Below, one piece after another: positions 17,066-26,401 of a stretch of 64,000 bases of DNA (the stretch's first letter is position 1; the number at the start of each line of letters is the position of its first letter). The stretch lies in contig NZ_JAMJFL010000029.1 of the NCBI RefSeq assembly GCF_023544665.1, positions 31,705 to 95,704 of the forward strand, in the 5' to 3' direction. This DNA is from Streptomyces sp. YS415. Its GTDB lineage: Bacteria > Actinomycetota > Actinomycetes > Streptomycetales > Streptomycetaceae. The notes under the pieces were generated by a model that did no database searches, was not told the origin of the DNA, and worked only from the letters and a program-made list of their open reading frames with translations. A program made the position numbers and the translations under genes.

Positions 17066-17075
17066 TTGTTTCCGC
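17066..17075. repeat. Left terminal inverted repeat of the element
   Basis: TTGTTTCCGC. It is the inverse complement of 45116-45125 with one mismatch and lies 3 bases inside the point where MFS homology stops. Just inside it, a GTCGTGTCGCTTT motif occurs twice (near 17096 and 17152), possibly recombinase arm sites. Confidence 0.65.
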
Positions 17076-17670
17076 AGAGTCCGTGTCCCCCGCAGGTCGT
17101 GTCGCTTTACGGCCGGGCTGTTGTTTGGACCTGTGTCGCATTCGCGTAGCGCGTCGTGTCGCTTTCTCGGGCTGGCACGTGACGAATCCCACACTTTATC
17201 GCGCGGTCTGGTGCTGTGGCCGGGATAACGAGCTTGAGCCTGAGAGGAACTCCACGCTCTTGCCCTGCGCGGTGATGGTGAAGTGGGGAGACACCCCTGC
17301 GACGGCGATGAGATGGGGGTGGAGTACCGGCCTTCTGCCGCCCAGCCAAGAACTGCAAGGTCCGGTTGGACAGATCGATCCTCCGGTCAGCACCGTCAAC
17401 CCGGAAAAGGCCACACATGCTTCGAGTGCCCGAGGTCGGGGCTCGAGATTCCGGGAACCTGCAGCAGATTGCCCGCGATGCTCCCACGCGAAGCTTCGGA
17501 ACCAGCGTGACTCCGGTTATGCGGATGTGCAGTCCTGGAACAGGTGAGGACGCACTGAGGAAAGAGCTGGCGAGCCCCGCTCCCCTACGGTCGTTCAGGA
17601 GCGGCACGGAAGCCCCCAGCTGCAGCATCCACTCGCCAAGTCTGGCCAACGAACAAGAAGGCAGTCCTCC
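17076..17670. other. Left end of the element, with a transposase scrap
   Basis: About 600 bases without an intact gene. On the minus strand near 17330-17395 one frame reads RIDLSNRTLQFLAGRQK, resembling the N-terminus of IS5/IS4-like transposases ('IDLS.RTL.FL'). It then breaks up, with VSPHFTITAQGKSVEFLSG in another frame just downstream. The stretch probably contains recombinase-binding repeats and decayed insertion sequences; I see no promoter consensus. Confidence 0.35.
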
Positions 17671-18192
17671 ATGAACCATTCACACGACGCGTTTCACCGA
17701 TCGGACCAGCCCCCGCACACCGCTCGTTCCGGGACTCCGGCGCAACCTGCCCACGCGGGAGCTTCCTGGGGCACCGCGGCGAAGGCGACCGCGCACTGTC
17801 TGACCGGGTGCGCCTTCGGTGAGATCCTCGGCATGGTCATCGGTACTGCCTTGAGATGGGGCAACATCCCGACGATGGCCCTGGCGATCACGCTGGCCTT
17901 CGTCTTCAGCTACGCGACCACGCTCCTCGCAGTCGTGCGGGCGGGACTCACTTTCACCGCCGCGTTAAAGGTGGCCCTGGTCGCCGACAGCGTATCCATC
18001 GCCGTGATGGAGCTCGTCGACAACACCATCATCGCCCTGACTCCGGGAGCCATGGACGCCCATCTGACGGACGGCCTGTTCTGGGGGGCGCTGATGGGGG
18101 GCTTTGCCGTAGCCTTCCTCATCACCACGCCGGTCAACAAGTGGATGATCAGCCGCGGTAAGGGGCACGCCGTCGTGCACGCCCACCACTGA
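17671..18192 (+). CDS. DUF4396-family membrane protein
   Basis: A 173-residue integral membrane protein. After a polar, His-rich N-terminus (about 1-35) come four hydrophobic segments: HCLTGCAFGEILGMVIGTAL, IPTMALAITLAFVFSYATTL, a segment with LKVALVADSVSIAVMEL, and FWGALMGGFAVAFLITTPVN. The HCxxGC..GE motif and the His-rich tail (HAVVHAHH) are characteristic of DUF4396. Some relatives sit with metal-related genes, so metal binding is possible; function is unproven. It is the leftmost intact cargo gene. Confidence 0.85.
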   Translation: MNHSHDAFHRSDQPPHTARSGTPAQPAHAGASWGTAAKATAHCLTGCAFGEILGMVIGTALRWGNIPTMALAITLAFVFSYATTLLAVVRAGLTFTAALKVALVADSVSIAVMELVDNTIIALTPGAMDAHLTDGLFWGALMGGFAVAFLITTPVNKWMISRGKGHAVVHAHH

Positions 18193-18657
18193 CACCGCCT
18201 TCCCGACGCGTCTGACAGCGGGGCTTCGGTGCGAGTTCTGGTCCGAAACTGCGAACACGGGGCTTCGTCACGGTCACGTCGGCCGCTGTCGGCGGTCGGA
18301 CGGCGCAGCGGAGTGTACCGGTCGACGCAGCGCGTCTTCCGGTCAACTGGATCTTTGGTCGGTATCTCGACCCATGAGGCACCCCACTGTGCTCCGTGGC
18401 CGAAGTGGGCCTCAGCCCCCTTGAGGCTCGTGCGGCCTGCCGAGCTCCTGGCTCTTCGGAATCGGCCTGCCGAGCCGCCGACATGTCCCCGAGACCGGCT
18501 CACCGGATCAGGATCAGGTGGTCGATTCCAGCTGTGATCAAGGCGGCCACCCCATCGCCCCTCGCTTTCCATACCGCCGGTCAGCTCCGTTCTTGGCTTG
18601 GCAGGTACAGGACTCCGTCGGATAATCAGCTTCCAGCTCGTTGACTGTGGGGGGAAC
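18193..18657. other. Intergenic region with no recognised gene
   Basis: 465 bases between DUF4396 and the first AraC gene. It must contain the AraC promoter; the last bases before ATG 18658 include the ribosome-binding GGGGGGAA. I see no coding tail, RNA gene or hairpin here. Confidence 0.5.
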
Positions 18658-19650
18658 ATGCTGCTGCTTGACACTGATGCCGTACCGGTGTCCCAGCGCG
18701 TGGAGGCGTTTCACTACACGCACAACCAGGCGTCCGTGCCGAAGCTCTTCTCTCATGAGGAGCACGCGTCGGGTCTGCGGGCCCGGGTGGAGGCGTGGCA
18801 GCTCGACGGTCTCACTCTCTTTGCGTCGAGCAACACCGGCTTCCGGCTGACGCGGACCGCGCGCCACGTACGCCAGGAGGCCGTACCTGTCATCGGCATT
18901 GCCCTGCAGAACGAGGGTGTGGGACGTTCAGAGGCCAACGGTGAGCAACAGCTGCTCGGACAGGGCGACATCCACCTCTGCAATGAGATGGTCCCCCATC
19001 ACTACGGCTGGTCGCAGCACGGTTCCGCGCAGGCCCTGCTCATCGATCTCGATCGTCTTGCCGTCCCCATGGATTCTGTCCAGAAGGCGGTCTCCCGTCT
19101 GCACGCGAGCCCGATGCACTCACTCGTGCACCAGCACCTGCGAAGCCTGTGGCAGGACCCTGGCGCCATCGAAAAGGACCCCAGTGCACCGACGGTGGCC
19201 AGGGCCACCGTCGAACTCGTGCGGGCGCTGGTCATTTCCGCGGCGGAGGATGAGCGGTCGGTGCTGAGCCGGTCGGTCATGGACGACACGCTCCTCAGCC
19301 GCGTCCAGGCTCACGTCCTGCAGAGACTGGCGGATCCCAAGCTCAGCGCGGAGCGGATCGCCCATGAGCACGGGATCTCCGTCCGTCATCTCTTCGGTGT
19401 GTTCCAGCGCGCGGGAATCAGCCTGGAGCAGTGGATCATCTCCGAGCGGCTCGATCGAGCCCGCGAGGACCTGGCGTCGGAGTGGTCCGAGCGCCGAACG
19501 ATTGAAGCCATCTCGCGCCGCTGGGGCTTCAGTCGGCCGAGCCACTTCAGCAGGCGCTTCCGGGAGAAGTATGGACTCTCTCCGTCCGAGTGGCGGCGTC
19601 AGGCCCGCACCACGGACCCCGCGTCCGAGGACATCAGGCCCGCACCCTAG
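18658..19650 (+). CDS. AraC-family regulator (AraC_binding_2 type)
   Basis: A 330-residue regulator; ATG 18658 has GGGGGGAA 4 nt upstream and replaces an open-frame start at 18598. The N-terminal ~190 residues form the AraC_binding_2-like sensor domain (LRARVEAWQLDGLTLFASSN, HHYGWSQHGSAQALLIDLDR). The C-terminal double HTH includes KLSAERIAHEHGISVRHLFG and ISLEQWIISERLDRAREDLA, ending with GFSRPSHFSRRFREKYGLSP. It is paralogous to the next gene; both probably sense a small molecule and control cargo genes. Confidence 0.9.
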   Translation: MLLLDTDAVPVSQRVEAFHYTHNQASVPKLFSHEEHASGLRARVEAWQLDGLTLFASSNTGFRLTRTARHVRQEAVPVIGIALQNEGVGRSEANGEQQLLGQGDIHLCNEMVPHHYGWSQHGSAQALLIDLDRLAVPMDSVQKAVSRLHASPMHSLVHQHLRSLWQDPGAIEKDPSAPTVARATVELVRALVISAAEDERSVLSRSVMDDTLLSRVQAHVLQRLADPKLSAERIAHEHGISVRHLFGVFQRAGISLEQWIISERLDRAREDLASEWSERRTIEAISRRWGFSRPSHFSRRFREKYGLSPSEWRRQARTTDPASEDIRPAP

Positions 19651-19767
19651 GGGCCCGCCCAGGCGTCCGGCCTGCGGAACGGCGCTCTGTCCGTCCCATG
19701 ACGCTTTGTTGGCGTCCGCAACGAACGCGGGAGAACGGGCCCGCATGTCCTATGGAGTTGAAGAGAA

Positions 19768-20736
19768 TTGTTGGTGCTGGATCTTGAGACCGTCGCGCTG
19801 GCCGATCGCACCGAGGCGTTCCACCACGCGATGACGAACGATTCCGTACCCAACCAGATCGTTCACGAGCCCTCCGACACGGGTGTGCGGGCACGGATGG
19901 AGATGTGGCGGGTGGGCGGCCTCCCGCTCTTCTCCACGCACAACTCCGGTTTTGAACTGCATCGCACCGCGGCGCATGTGCGCCGCCAGCGGAGCAACCC
20001 CGTCGTCTCGGTGTCGTTGCAGCACCGCGGGATGGGCCGCGCAGAGACGGGCGGGCGCAGGCAGGTCTTCGGCCCGGACGACATTGCGGTGTTCCACGAA
20101 CTGGTGCCGCGCGTGTACGGCTGGTCGGGCGACGGCGCTTCCCAGGCGATGGTCTTCGACGTCGACACGCTCGGACTGCCGGTGGAGACGGTCATGGATG
20201 CCTCCTTCCAGCTGAGGGCCAGCCCGTTGTACGAGCTCGTACTGCGCCACCTGCGGGGCATCTGGCAGGCTCCCGACGCCCTCGCTCTGGACCCGGGCGC
20301 CGGGGCATTGACGCAGGCGACCACCGACCTCATGCGTGCGCTCCTGGTGTCGGCCGCGGCCGAGCCGCACAAGGCGGTGGTGCGGTCGACCATGGACAAG
20401 ACGATGCCCACCCGCATCATGACCTATGCGCGACAGCACCTGACCGAGCCGGACCTGACGCCCGAGCGGATCGCCGCCGTGCACGGCATCTCGGTGCGCC
20501 GGCTCTACACCGTCATGCGGCAGAGCGGCGTGAGCCTGGAGCAGTGGATCATCTCCGAGCGCCTTGAGGAGGCTCGGCGCATGCTGGCCTCCGCCCCGTT
20601 CGACCATCTCACCATCGCCAGCATCGCGGGGCGGTGCGGCTGGACCAACGCGAGCCACTTCTCCCGGCGTTTCCAGGCCGCTTTCGGAATGACGCCACGC
20701 GAATGGAGAAAGCTGAGCCGGGACGGCGACGTCTGA
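19768..20736 (+). CDS. AraC-family regulator, paralogue of the preceding gene
   Basis: A 322-residue regulator starting at TTG 19768 (GAAGAG just upstream; further TTG and GTG codons follow immediately). The sensor domain contains RARMEMWRVGGLPLFSTHNS and VYGWSGDGASQAMVFDVDTL, which align with the preceding gene. The HTH half reads DLTPERIAAVHGISVRRLYT and VSLEQWIISERLEEARRMLA, then CGWTNASHFSRRFQAAFGMT. The two genes probably arose by tandem duplication. This one converges with a LAL-type LuxR gene 34 bp downstream, an arrangement repeated at 33.7-37.4 kb. Confidence 0.9.
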   Translation: MLVLDLETVALADRTEAFHHAMTNDSVPNQIVHEPSDTGVRARMEMWRVGGLPLFSTHNSGFELHRTAAHVRRQRSNPVVSVSLQHRGMGRAETGGRRQVFGPDDIAVFHELVPRVYGWSGDGASQAMVFDVDTLGLPVETVMDASFQLRASPLYELVLRHLRGIWQAPDALALDPGAGALTQATTDLMRALLVSAAAEPHKAVVRSTMDKTMPTRIMTYARQHLTEPDLTPERIAAVHGISVRRLYTVMRQSGVSLEQWIISERLEEARRMLASAPFDHLTIASIAGRCGWTNASHFSRRFQAAFGMTPREWRKLSRDGDV

Positions 20737-20770
20737 TCGCGGGTCTCCGTCGGTTCCCCTCGAACCGCCT

Positions 20771-23569
20771 TCACCCGCCGGGAAGAGCCCGGCTCGGCCC
20801 TCCCGGGACTCCCTGTCCGCCGACGGAACGGACGGCATGCGCCAGGGCCGAACGCGAGGACACGTTGACTTTGGGAAAGATCTTGTAGAGGTGGGTTCCG
20901 ATCGTCCGGGGGGAGACGTTCAGCCGCTCGGCGATCTGCCCGTTGGTCAGTCCGGACGCCACGAGTCCCGCGATGCGGAGTTCTTGAGGCGTCAGCCGCC
21001 ATTCCTCCGGCGGGTTGGCGTGGGCGATGGCCGATCCGCCGGCCCGCAGCTCCTCCGCCGCCCTGCGGACCCAGGGGCCGGCCTCCAGGTCGCTGAAGTA
21101 CGCGTGCGCAAGGCGGAGCTGCCGACGGGCCTCCTCGAGCCGGTGACCGCGGCGCAGCCACGCCCCGTGGTGCAGATGCACCCGGGCGAGCTCGAAGGGC
21201 CATGTTCCGGCATCAGGCATGGCGTAGACGGCGTGACTCGCGGCATCGACCTCGGCGTCATCAGCCGCCATCGCAGTGGCGGCGGCCAGGACGAAGGCGT
21301 GGTGCGGCGCGATCTCCTCCATGCGTGCGTGACGTCCGGCGGCGACGTGAGCGAGCGCTTCGGCTCTGCGCCCGGTGCGCACGGCGGACTCCACCAGGTC
21401 GAGGAAGACGTAGTGGAAATGGGGTTCCATCGCCGGGAAAGTGCCGGGCGGGGTCAGCGAGGCGGTCAGGGCGAACGCCGTCTCGTCCTCGCCGAGCGTC
21501 AGCGCACAGCTGGCGCGCATGCTGGTCATCCGCCTCAGAAGGTGGGACTGCCTGTGTTCCCGCGCCCACGGCTCGATCGACTCGATGACCGCTTCCAGTG
21601 CGTCCCGCTCGCCGCGTCCCGCGTGCACGTATCCCAGCGTGTGGTGGAAGACGTACGCGTGGAACCCGCAGCCACGCTCCCTGGCCGTTCTTTCCCCTTC
21701 CCTGGCGGTGGCCAGACAGTGGTCCCACCGCCCCCGCAGCCAGTCATCCATGCAGGTGGCGATCCCTATGTACGTCTGCGTCAGGTGGGGTGACTGCTGG
21801 GCGACACGATGCCAGAGCTGCGTGAGGTCACCTACACAGTCCAGAGCTGCGGCGATCCAGAGCAACTCCCACGCGTAGAGCATCTCCTGCTCGGGCGGCA
21901 GCGCGGCCACAAGAGCGTGCAGACGCTTTGCTCCCCCGCGGCCGCGGCGGGCGGGGTCGCTCCAGACGTCGAAGCACAGGCGTGCTACCGACCCGAGGTG
22001 GTGCAGCTGTTCCCGCAGGGCCTCCCAGAGGTGTTGCTCGTTCAGGCAGGTGGCCGCCAGATGGACGAGGAATCGGACTCCGTCGCGCAGTACGGGGTCC
22101 GCCCCGTGGAGTGTGCCGAGCTCCGCGGGAAGGAGCTCGGCGGCGGGCGAGAGGTCGCCTTCGCGCTGGCACCGGAGGTACGCGTGGGTGAAGTTCCACA
22201 TAGTCCGGTTCTCCGCAGGGACCCCCGCGGCCTCGGCTTCCATGAGCAGGCGGGCGGCGACGGCCAGCTGACCGGCGGTGGACGCGATGTAGGCCGCGGT
22301 CGTTAGGCGCTTGGCTCCGGTCGTCCGGTCCGAACTGAGTCGTGCGGCGTGCGCGAGGAAGGTGGCAGCCTCAGGGTGGGCGCCCCGCCGGAGGGCGCGT
22401 TCGGCGAAGTTCTGTAGTCGGCAGGCCAGTTCGTCGTTCGCACCGACGGTCGCCGCGGCCAGATGTGTCAGCCGCCGCTCGTCGTCCGGGGGTAGTGCGG
22501 CGGCGAGGGCGAGGTGGGCGCGCCGGCGCTCCGCGGGGGGCGCGATGCGGATCAGGCAGGTTCGTACGAGGGGGTGGACGAACGACATCCGGCCGTGGTG
22601 CAGACGGATCAGTCCGGCGTTCTCGGCGCTTTCCAGTACGGCTGCCGAGGTGGAAGTGCCGGCGACCGCGGTCGCTTCGAGGGCGAGGCCGATGGAACGC
22701 TCTCCCTGCCCGGCCAGCGCGCAGAGGAGCAGGAGGTCTCGCGCCGGTGGTGAAAGGGCTTGCAGACGTGTGCCGTAGAGCTTCTCCAGCCGGCTGCCGA
22801 GGGGGAGATCCTCTGGCAGGGGCAGTTGTTCGGTGGAGTAGAGACGGTCCGGGTGAGCGGGCAGTTCTACGAGGGCCAGCGGGTTGCCGGCCGCTTCTCT
22901 GACCAGATGATCGCGGGTCTGGGCGGTGAGTTCGGGATGGCGCCGGTTCAGTACTTCCACGGCCTCGTCCTCGGTGAGTGGGGGCAGGTCCAGCAGGTGA
23001 GCGCCCGTGCTGTCCAAGGCGGGGGAGCCGGGTGTGCGTACGGCCGCGGCCAGGACGACGGGGATCATGCCCAGCCTGCGCTGGACGAACGCCAGGATCT
23101 CCGCGCTGGACGCGTCCACCCATTGCAGGTCGTCGACGACCAGGAGCAAGGGCTGTTCCTCGGCCGCCTTGCTCAGCAGCGCGAGGGTCGCGGCCGAGGC
23201 GGCCAGCCCGCCACCTGCCGCACCCTGCCCGGTGCCCAGAGCCGTCTGGAGAGCTTGGCGTTGGGGGGACGTCAGTGCGTTGTCGTGGTTCAGGTGCGCC
23301 GAGATCAGTCGGTGCAGCACTCCGAAGGCCAGGTCGCTGTCCTGCTCGGTGCCGGTCATTTTGATGACCCGCATGCCCGAGGCCTCGGCAAAGACGACGG
23401 CCTGTTCCAGCAGGGCGGTCTTCCCCATGCCGGCCTCACCGCACAGCCAGAAGGCCCGTCCCCCGCGCGGCGCGGCGACTATGGCGTCCCGTAGCGCTGT
23501 CCATGCCGCGTCACGGCCCACCAGCTCTGTCTCCGCTGCGGCGAGTGTTCCCTCCACGCTGCCGGGCAT
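20771..23569 (-). CDS. LAL-type LuxR regulator with N-terminal AAA ATPase (first copy)
   Basis: A 932-residue protein of the large ATP-binding LuxR family. Start ATG 23569, with AGGGAG 8 nt upstream; a longer open frame lies upstream. Walker A is LCGEAGMGKTALLEQ near residue 45, Walker B is LLLVVDDLQWVD near residue 147. A long helical, TPR-like middle follows. The C-terminal LuxR HTH is LTPQELRIAGLVASGLTNGQ, IAERLNVSPRTIGTHLYKIF and PKVNVSSRSALAHAV. LAL proteins activate catabolic or antibiotic clusters after binding an inducer. A second LAL gene at 34.6-37.4 kb has the same HLY.IFPK signature, so they are paralogues flanking the hydrolase cluster. Confidence 0.92.
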   Translation of the reverse strand: MPGSVEGTLAAAETELVGRDAAWTALRDAIVAAPRGGRAFWLCGEAGMGKTALLEQAVVFAEASGMRVIKMTGTEQDSDLAFGVLHRLISAHLNHDNALTSPQRQALQTALGTGQGAAGGGLAASAATLALLSKAAEEQPLLLVVDDLQWVDASSAEILAFVQRRLGMIPVVLAAAVRTPGSPALDSTGAHLLDLPPLTEDEAVEVLNRRHPELTAQTRDHLVREAAGNPLALVELPAHPDRLYSTEQLPLPEDLPLGSRLEKLYGTRLQALSPPARDLLLLCALAGQGERSIGLALEATAVAGTSTSAAVLESAENAGLIRLHHGRMSFVHPLVRTCLIRIAPPAERRRAHLALAAALPPDDERRLTHLAAATVGANDELACRLQNFAERALRRGAHPEAATFLAHAARLSSDRTTGAKRLTTAAYIASTAGQLAVAARLLMEAEAAGVPAENRTMWNFTHAYLRCQREGDLSPAAELLPAELGTLHGADPVLRDGVRFLVHLAATCLNEQHLWEALREQLHHLGSVARLCFDVWSDPARRGRGGAKRLHALVAALPPEQEMLYAWELLWIAAALDCVGDLTQLWHRVAQQSPHLTQTYIGIATCMDDWLRGRWDHCLATAREGERTARERGCGFHAYVFHHTLGYVHAGRGERDALEAVIESIEPWAREHRQSHLLRRMTSMRASCALTLGEDETAFALTASLTPPGTFPAMEPHFHYVFLDLVESAVRTGRRAEALAHVAAGRHARMEEIAPHHAFVLAAATAMAADDAEVDAASHAVYAMPDAGTWPFELARVHLHHGAWLRRGHRLEEARRQLRLAHAYFSDLEAGPWVRRAAEELRAGGSAIAHANPPEEWRLTPQELRIAGLVASGLTNGQIAERLNVSPRTIGTHLYKIFPKVNVSSRSALAHAVRSVGGQGVPGGPSRALPGG

Positions 23570-23809
23570 GTCTTTCGCTCCCTGTGTACCTGACCTCTCG
23601 GGTGAGCGAAAGCACGTCGCGTGTACTTCTCTGACCTGCGGTTTCCGGTCAAGAGTTTGTACTGGCAGCCTGTTTCGCCCACTGGAGGGAGACCGTAGAA
23701 CCGCTGGTTTGTCCGGGGTGCGGTGATGCAGTGACAGGACAGAGTCATGCGCACAGGGGACAGAACACGGGGACTCGGGCCGGGCGGCGGAGACGCCGAC
23801 GGACGCGGA

Positions 23810-23852
23810 CATGCGGACGGCCCGGGCATGTTCTGCCCGGGCCGTCCGCATG
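23810..23852. terminator. 19-bp perfect hairpin terminator
   Basis: Left arm 23810-23828 and right arm 23834-23852 are perfectly complementary over 19 bp (core GCCCGGGC), with a 5-nt loop TGTTC. It lies 21 nt past the stop of the leftward hydrolase gene (23873) and must end that transcript. It is the strongest hairpin in the window. Confidence 0.85.
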
Positions 23853-23872
23853 TATGGAGAAGGAAGGGAGTA

Positions 23873-24745
23873 TCAGCCGTTGCCGGGGCCGACGTGGCGA
23901 AGCGCGAACGTGAGTGCGGTGTCGGCGACTTCGCGCCACCCGTTGTCGATCGTCAAGGAGTGTCCCCGGCCGGGGATCTCCACGATCTCGGTGACGGCCT
24001 CCTGGTTCTTCATCTGCTTCTTGTAGGAGGCGTTGGCGATGGCCCACGGGACGGTGTGGTCCTTCTCTCCCGAGATGATCAGCAGAGGGCCGCGGTCGGC
24101 CGTCAGCGTGTCCACCCGGGTCTCGGCCCACGGGTTGAAATTGGCCACCGCCGCCTGGAAGAGGGGCTCACCAGGCGCCGGCACGGCGAAGGTCTTGTAC
24201 AGCTCCCGCGCCTCCGTCTCATCCACGGCGTTGGCGAAGGAGTACCTGAACTGTTCGTAGGTGAGCGGGACGGCCCGGTGGTAGTTGGCCGGGTTGGCCA
24301 GGACGGCGCTCGCGGCCCGCAGAGATGACAGGGGCAGCGGGAGGACGCCCCGGAAGGGGGCCGGGTCGATGGCGACGGACGCCTGTGCCAGGCCCTGGCC
24401 GGCGAGGATCTGGGTGATCAGGCCGCCGAAGGAGTGACCGACCACGACGGGCTTGCGGTGCAGCTTGCGGATCAGGCCGCCGAAGTGATCGGCGACCTGC
24501 CCCACGCTCTTGCCGGCGAAGACCTCGGGATGGGCGTTGGCCTCGTCGACCGTCTCCGGGTCGTCGGGCCAGCCGGGCAGGACCGGTGCGAAGCCGGCCT
24601 CGTCGAAGACCCCGGCCCAGCGCTCCCAGCTGGTGGGCAGCAGCCACAGGCCGTGCACGAACACGACGGGTACGCGCCCGTCGGCATTGGCGCGTTCGAT
24701 CTGGTCCAGGTCTCGCGCGTAAGCCTGTGAAGGGGTGTGGGACAC
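23873..24745 (-). CDS. Alpha/beta hydrolase
   Basis: A 290-residue cytoplasmic alpha/beta hydrolase. Start GTG 24745 with AAGGACG upstream; the frame runs far higher but without homology. The oxyanion region is VVFVHGLWLLP, the nucleophile elbow VVGHSFGGL, the acid residue in LIISGEKDHTVPW and the His in GRGHSLTI. 'HGLW...W..W' in this position is common in Streptomyces hydrolases related to esterases or haloperoxidase-like enzymes. The next hydrolase gene upstream (24793) is 47 bp away, so the two form a transcript ending at the 19-bp hairpin. Substrate unknown. Confidence 0.88.
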   Translation of the reverse strand: MSHTPSQAYARDLDQIERANADGRVPVVFVHGLWLLPTSWERWAGVFDEAGFAPVLPGWPDDPETVDEANAHPEVFAGKSVGQVADHFGGLIRKLHRKPVVVGHSFGGLITQILAGQGLAQASVAIDPAPFRGVLPLPLSSLRAASAVLANPANYHRAVPLTYEQFRYSFANAVDETEARELYKTFAVPAPGEPLFQAAVANFNPWAETRVDTLTADRGPLLIISGEKDHTVPWAIANASYKKQMKNQEAVTEIVEIPGRGHSLTIDNGWREVADTALTFALRHVGPGNG

Positions 24746-24792
24746 GTGTCGTCCTTGGGAACGGGCGCCGGTCGGGCGCGAGCGATAGGGAA

Positions 24793-25656
24793 TCAGCGGG
24801 TGACGTGGCGGGTGGCGGCCCGGATCACGTTGGCCACCGCGTCGGGCGCGCTGTACAGGGGGAGGTGGGAAGTGCGGATCTCGACGGTGTAGGAGTCCGC
24901 GCGTTTTGCTTGGAAGCGCTGCAGCTGAGGAGGGATGCCCCGGTCCTGTGTCGCGACCAGGTTCCAGGACGGCACCGTCCGCCAGGCGGCCGCGGTGGTC
25001 TGGTCGCCGAACGCGGTGGCACTCAGCGGGCGCTGGACGGCGGCGAGGGTGCGTGCCGTGGCGTGGGGCACGTCGTGGGCGAAGACCTCGTGGAACTTGT
25101 CGGTTCTGATGTAGAGGTCGAGGCCGGGGGAGCCGTCCGGGGCGGGTGAGGGCACCTGCCTGAGTGACGGGGCCAGCTGGGAGCCGGGGAAGCGGGCGGA
25201 CAGTTCGCCGAGCACCTCCCCCTTGTCCGGCACGAACGCGGCGATGTAGACGAGCGCCTGGACGTTGGGCGCCTGCGCGGCGGCCTCGGTGATGACGGCC
25301 CCGCCGTAGGAGTGGCCGGCCAGGACGACGGGCCCCTCGATGCTCGCCAGCACGGCGGCGATGCGGTCCGCGTCGTGGCGCAGCCCTCGCAGCGGGTTCG
25401 CGGGAGCGATCACGGTGTGTCCGCGGCGCTGGAGACGCTCGATGACCGGGGACCAGCTGGAGGCGTCGGCGAAGGCGCCGTGTACGAGCACGAGGGTGGG
25501 GTTCTCCGGTCGGCCGTGCTCGCGGCCGGCGTCCGCCGGGGCGGAGAGGGGGGTTGAGGCGGCGGCGGGAGTGGAGGACGCCGCGGAGGCCGCCGCGGCC
25601 GCGGCGACTCCGGCGGCGATCGCCGTCCGCCGTGACATGGCCTGATGGCTGGGCAT
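24793..25656 (-). CDS. Exported alpha/beta hydrolase with Tat-type signal
   Basis: A 287-residue hydrolase. The N-terminus MPSHQAMSRRTAIAAGVAAA has twin arginines followed by a long Ala-rich hydrophobic stretch ending near residue 33, so it is probably Tat-exported. The hydrolase core starts LVLVHGAFADASSW; the nucleophile elbow is LAGHSYGGAVI, and the His is probably in RTSHLPLYSAPD. It resembles the EstC/salicylate-esterase-like group of small alpha/beta hydrolases. Start ATG 25656 has GAGAGGAA upstream. It is first of a two-gene hydrolase transcript. Confidence 0.88.
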   Translation of the reverse strand: MPSHQAMSRRTAIAAGVAAAAAASAASSTPAAASTPLSAPADAGREHGRPENPTLVLVHGAFADASSWSPVIERLQRRGHTVIAPANPLRGLRHDADRIAAVLASIEGPVVLAGHSYGGAVITEAAAQAPNVQALVYIAAFVPDKGEVLGELSARFPGSQLAPSLRQVPSPAPDGSPGLDLYIRTDKFHEVFAHDVPHATARTLAAVQRPLSATAFGDQTTAAAWRTVPSWNLVATQDRGIPPQLQRFQAKRADSYTVEIRTSHLPLYSAPDAVANVIRAATRHVTR

Positions 25657-25822
25657 GGGGTTTTCCTCTCTGTTGGTGCGTACGGGGGGCGTTCGTTTCG
25701 GAGGCTTCGCCGCCCCTTGTGGGAGCCCGGTGCACGCGGAGGATCGCCACGCGTGCACCGGGAGTCGGGGGTGGAGGGTTCTCCGTGGGAGGAGCCGTGT
25801 CGGATCCGGCGGGTCGGAGCTG

Positions 25823-26401
25823 TCAGGAGGGGGTCAGCGGGGCGTCCACCAGGTGTTCGGCGAGGAACCAGGTCTGGGCCTCAGCCGCTCGGACGACGTC
25901 GGAGACGATCAGGTCGTTGGTTCCGTCGTCGCCGAGGTCCGCGATACGGCGTGCCGCGTCCCGCGCGTCGATGAGGATCGTCTCGTGTGCTTTGAGGAGC
26001 CGGGAGAGCATCACGGGTACTTCCTCGACGCCGTCGGGCGGCCGCGGGATGCGGGTGAGCTCGGCCGCGTGGCGGGGGTCCGCCACCGCGACGCCGCCCA
26101 GGCTCTGGACACGTTCGGCGAGGCTGTCGACGACCGACAGCTGCTGTTCGCCGTGCTGGTCCAGCAGCAGGTGCAGCTGGTGGAAGGTGGGTCCGCGCAT
26201 GAGCCTGTGGTGCTTCTTGTAGAGCGCGTACAGCATCTGGGTGTCGGCCAGCAGATGGTTGAGGCGCTGGCAGGCGTACATTCTGCTGTCCCGCGAGAGC
26301 CCGATCGCCACGTGCTTCACGGTCCCGAAGGGCTGGACTTCCTGTCCCTTTCTGGTGCAGCCGCCGCTGCGTGCTGGTGCTGGTGGACGGGGTGCCGTCA
26401 T
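25823..26401 (-). CDS. dps: Dps-family DNA-protection/ferritin-like protein
   Basis: A 192-residue member of the Dps family: dodecameric ferritin-like proteins that oxidise and store iron with peroxide and bind DNA. The first helix carries LNHLLADTQMLYALYKKHH. The ferroxidase signature is GPTFHQLHLLLDQHGEQ, followed by VDSLAERVQSLGGVAVADPR, matching the family 'F..LH...D...E......AERV..LGG'. The last helix is VVRAAEAQTWFLAEHL. The first ~25 residues are extra and variable. Its start overlaps the stop of the DoxX gene (26398-26401), so the two are co-translated, suggesting a joint redox or oxidative stress role. Confidence 0.9.
   Translation of the reverse strand: MTAPRPPAPARSGGCTRKGQEVQPFGTVKHVAIGLSRDSRMYACQRLNHLLADTQMLYALYKKHHRLMRGPTFHQLHLLLDQHGEQQLSVVDSLAERVQSLGGVAVADPRHAAELTRIPRPPDGVEEVPVMLSRLLKAHETILIDARDAARRIADLGDDGTNDLIVSDVVRAAEAQTWFLAEHLVDAPLTPS

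Noticed and set aside
18193..18657. CRISPR or iteron array in the gap before the first AraC gene
   Set aside because: No regularly spaced identical units found; short GC-rich similarities only.
23873..25750. A 625-residue leftward protein covering both hydrolases
   Set aside because: Only the last 290 residues match a hydrolase; the upper part is a shadow of the Tat-exported hydrolase in another frame, and a good GTG with ribosome-binding site is at 24745.
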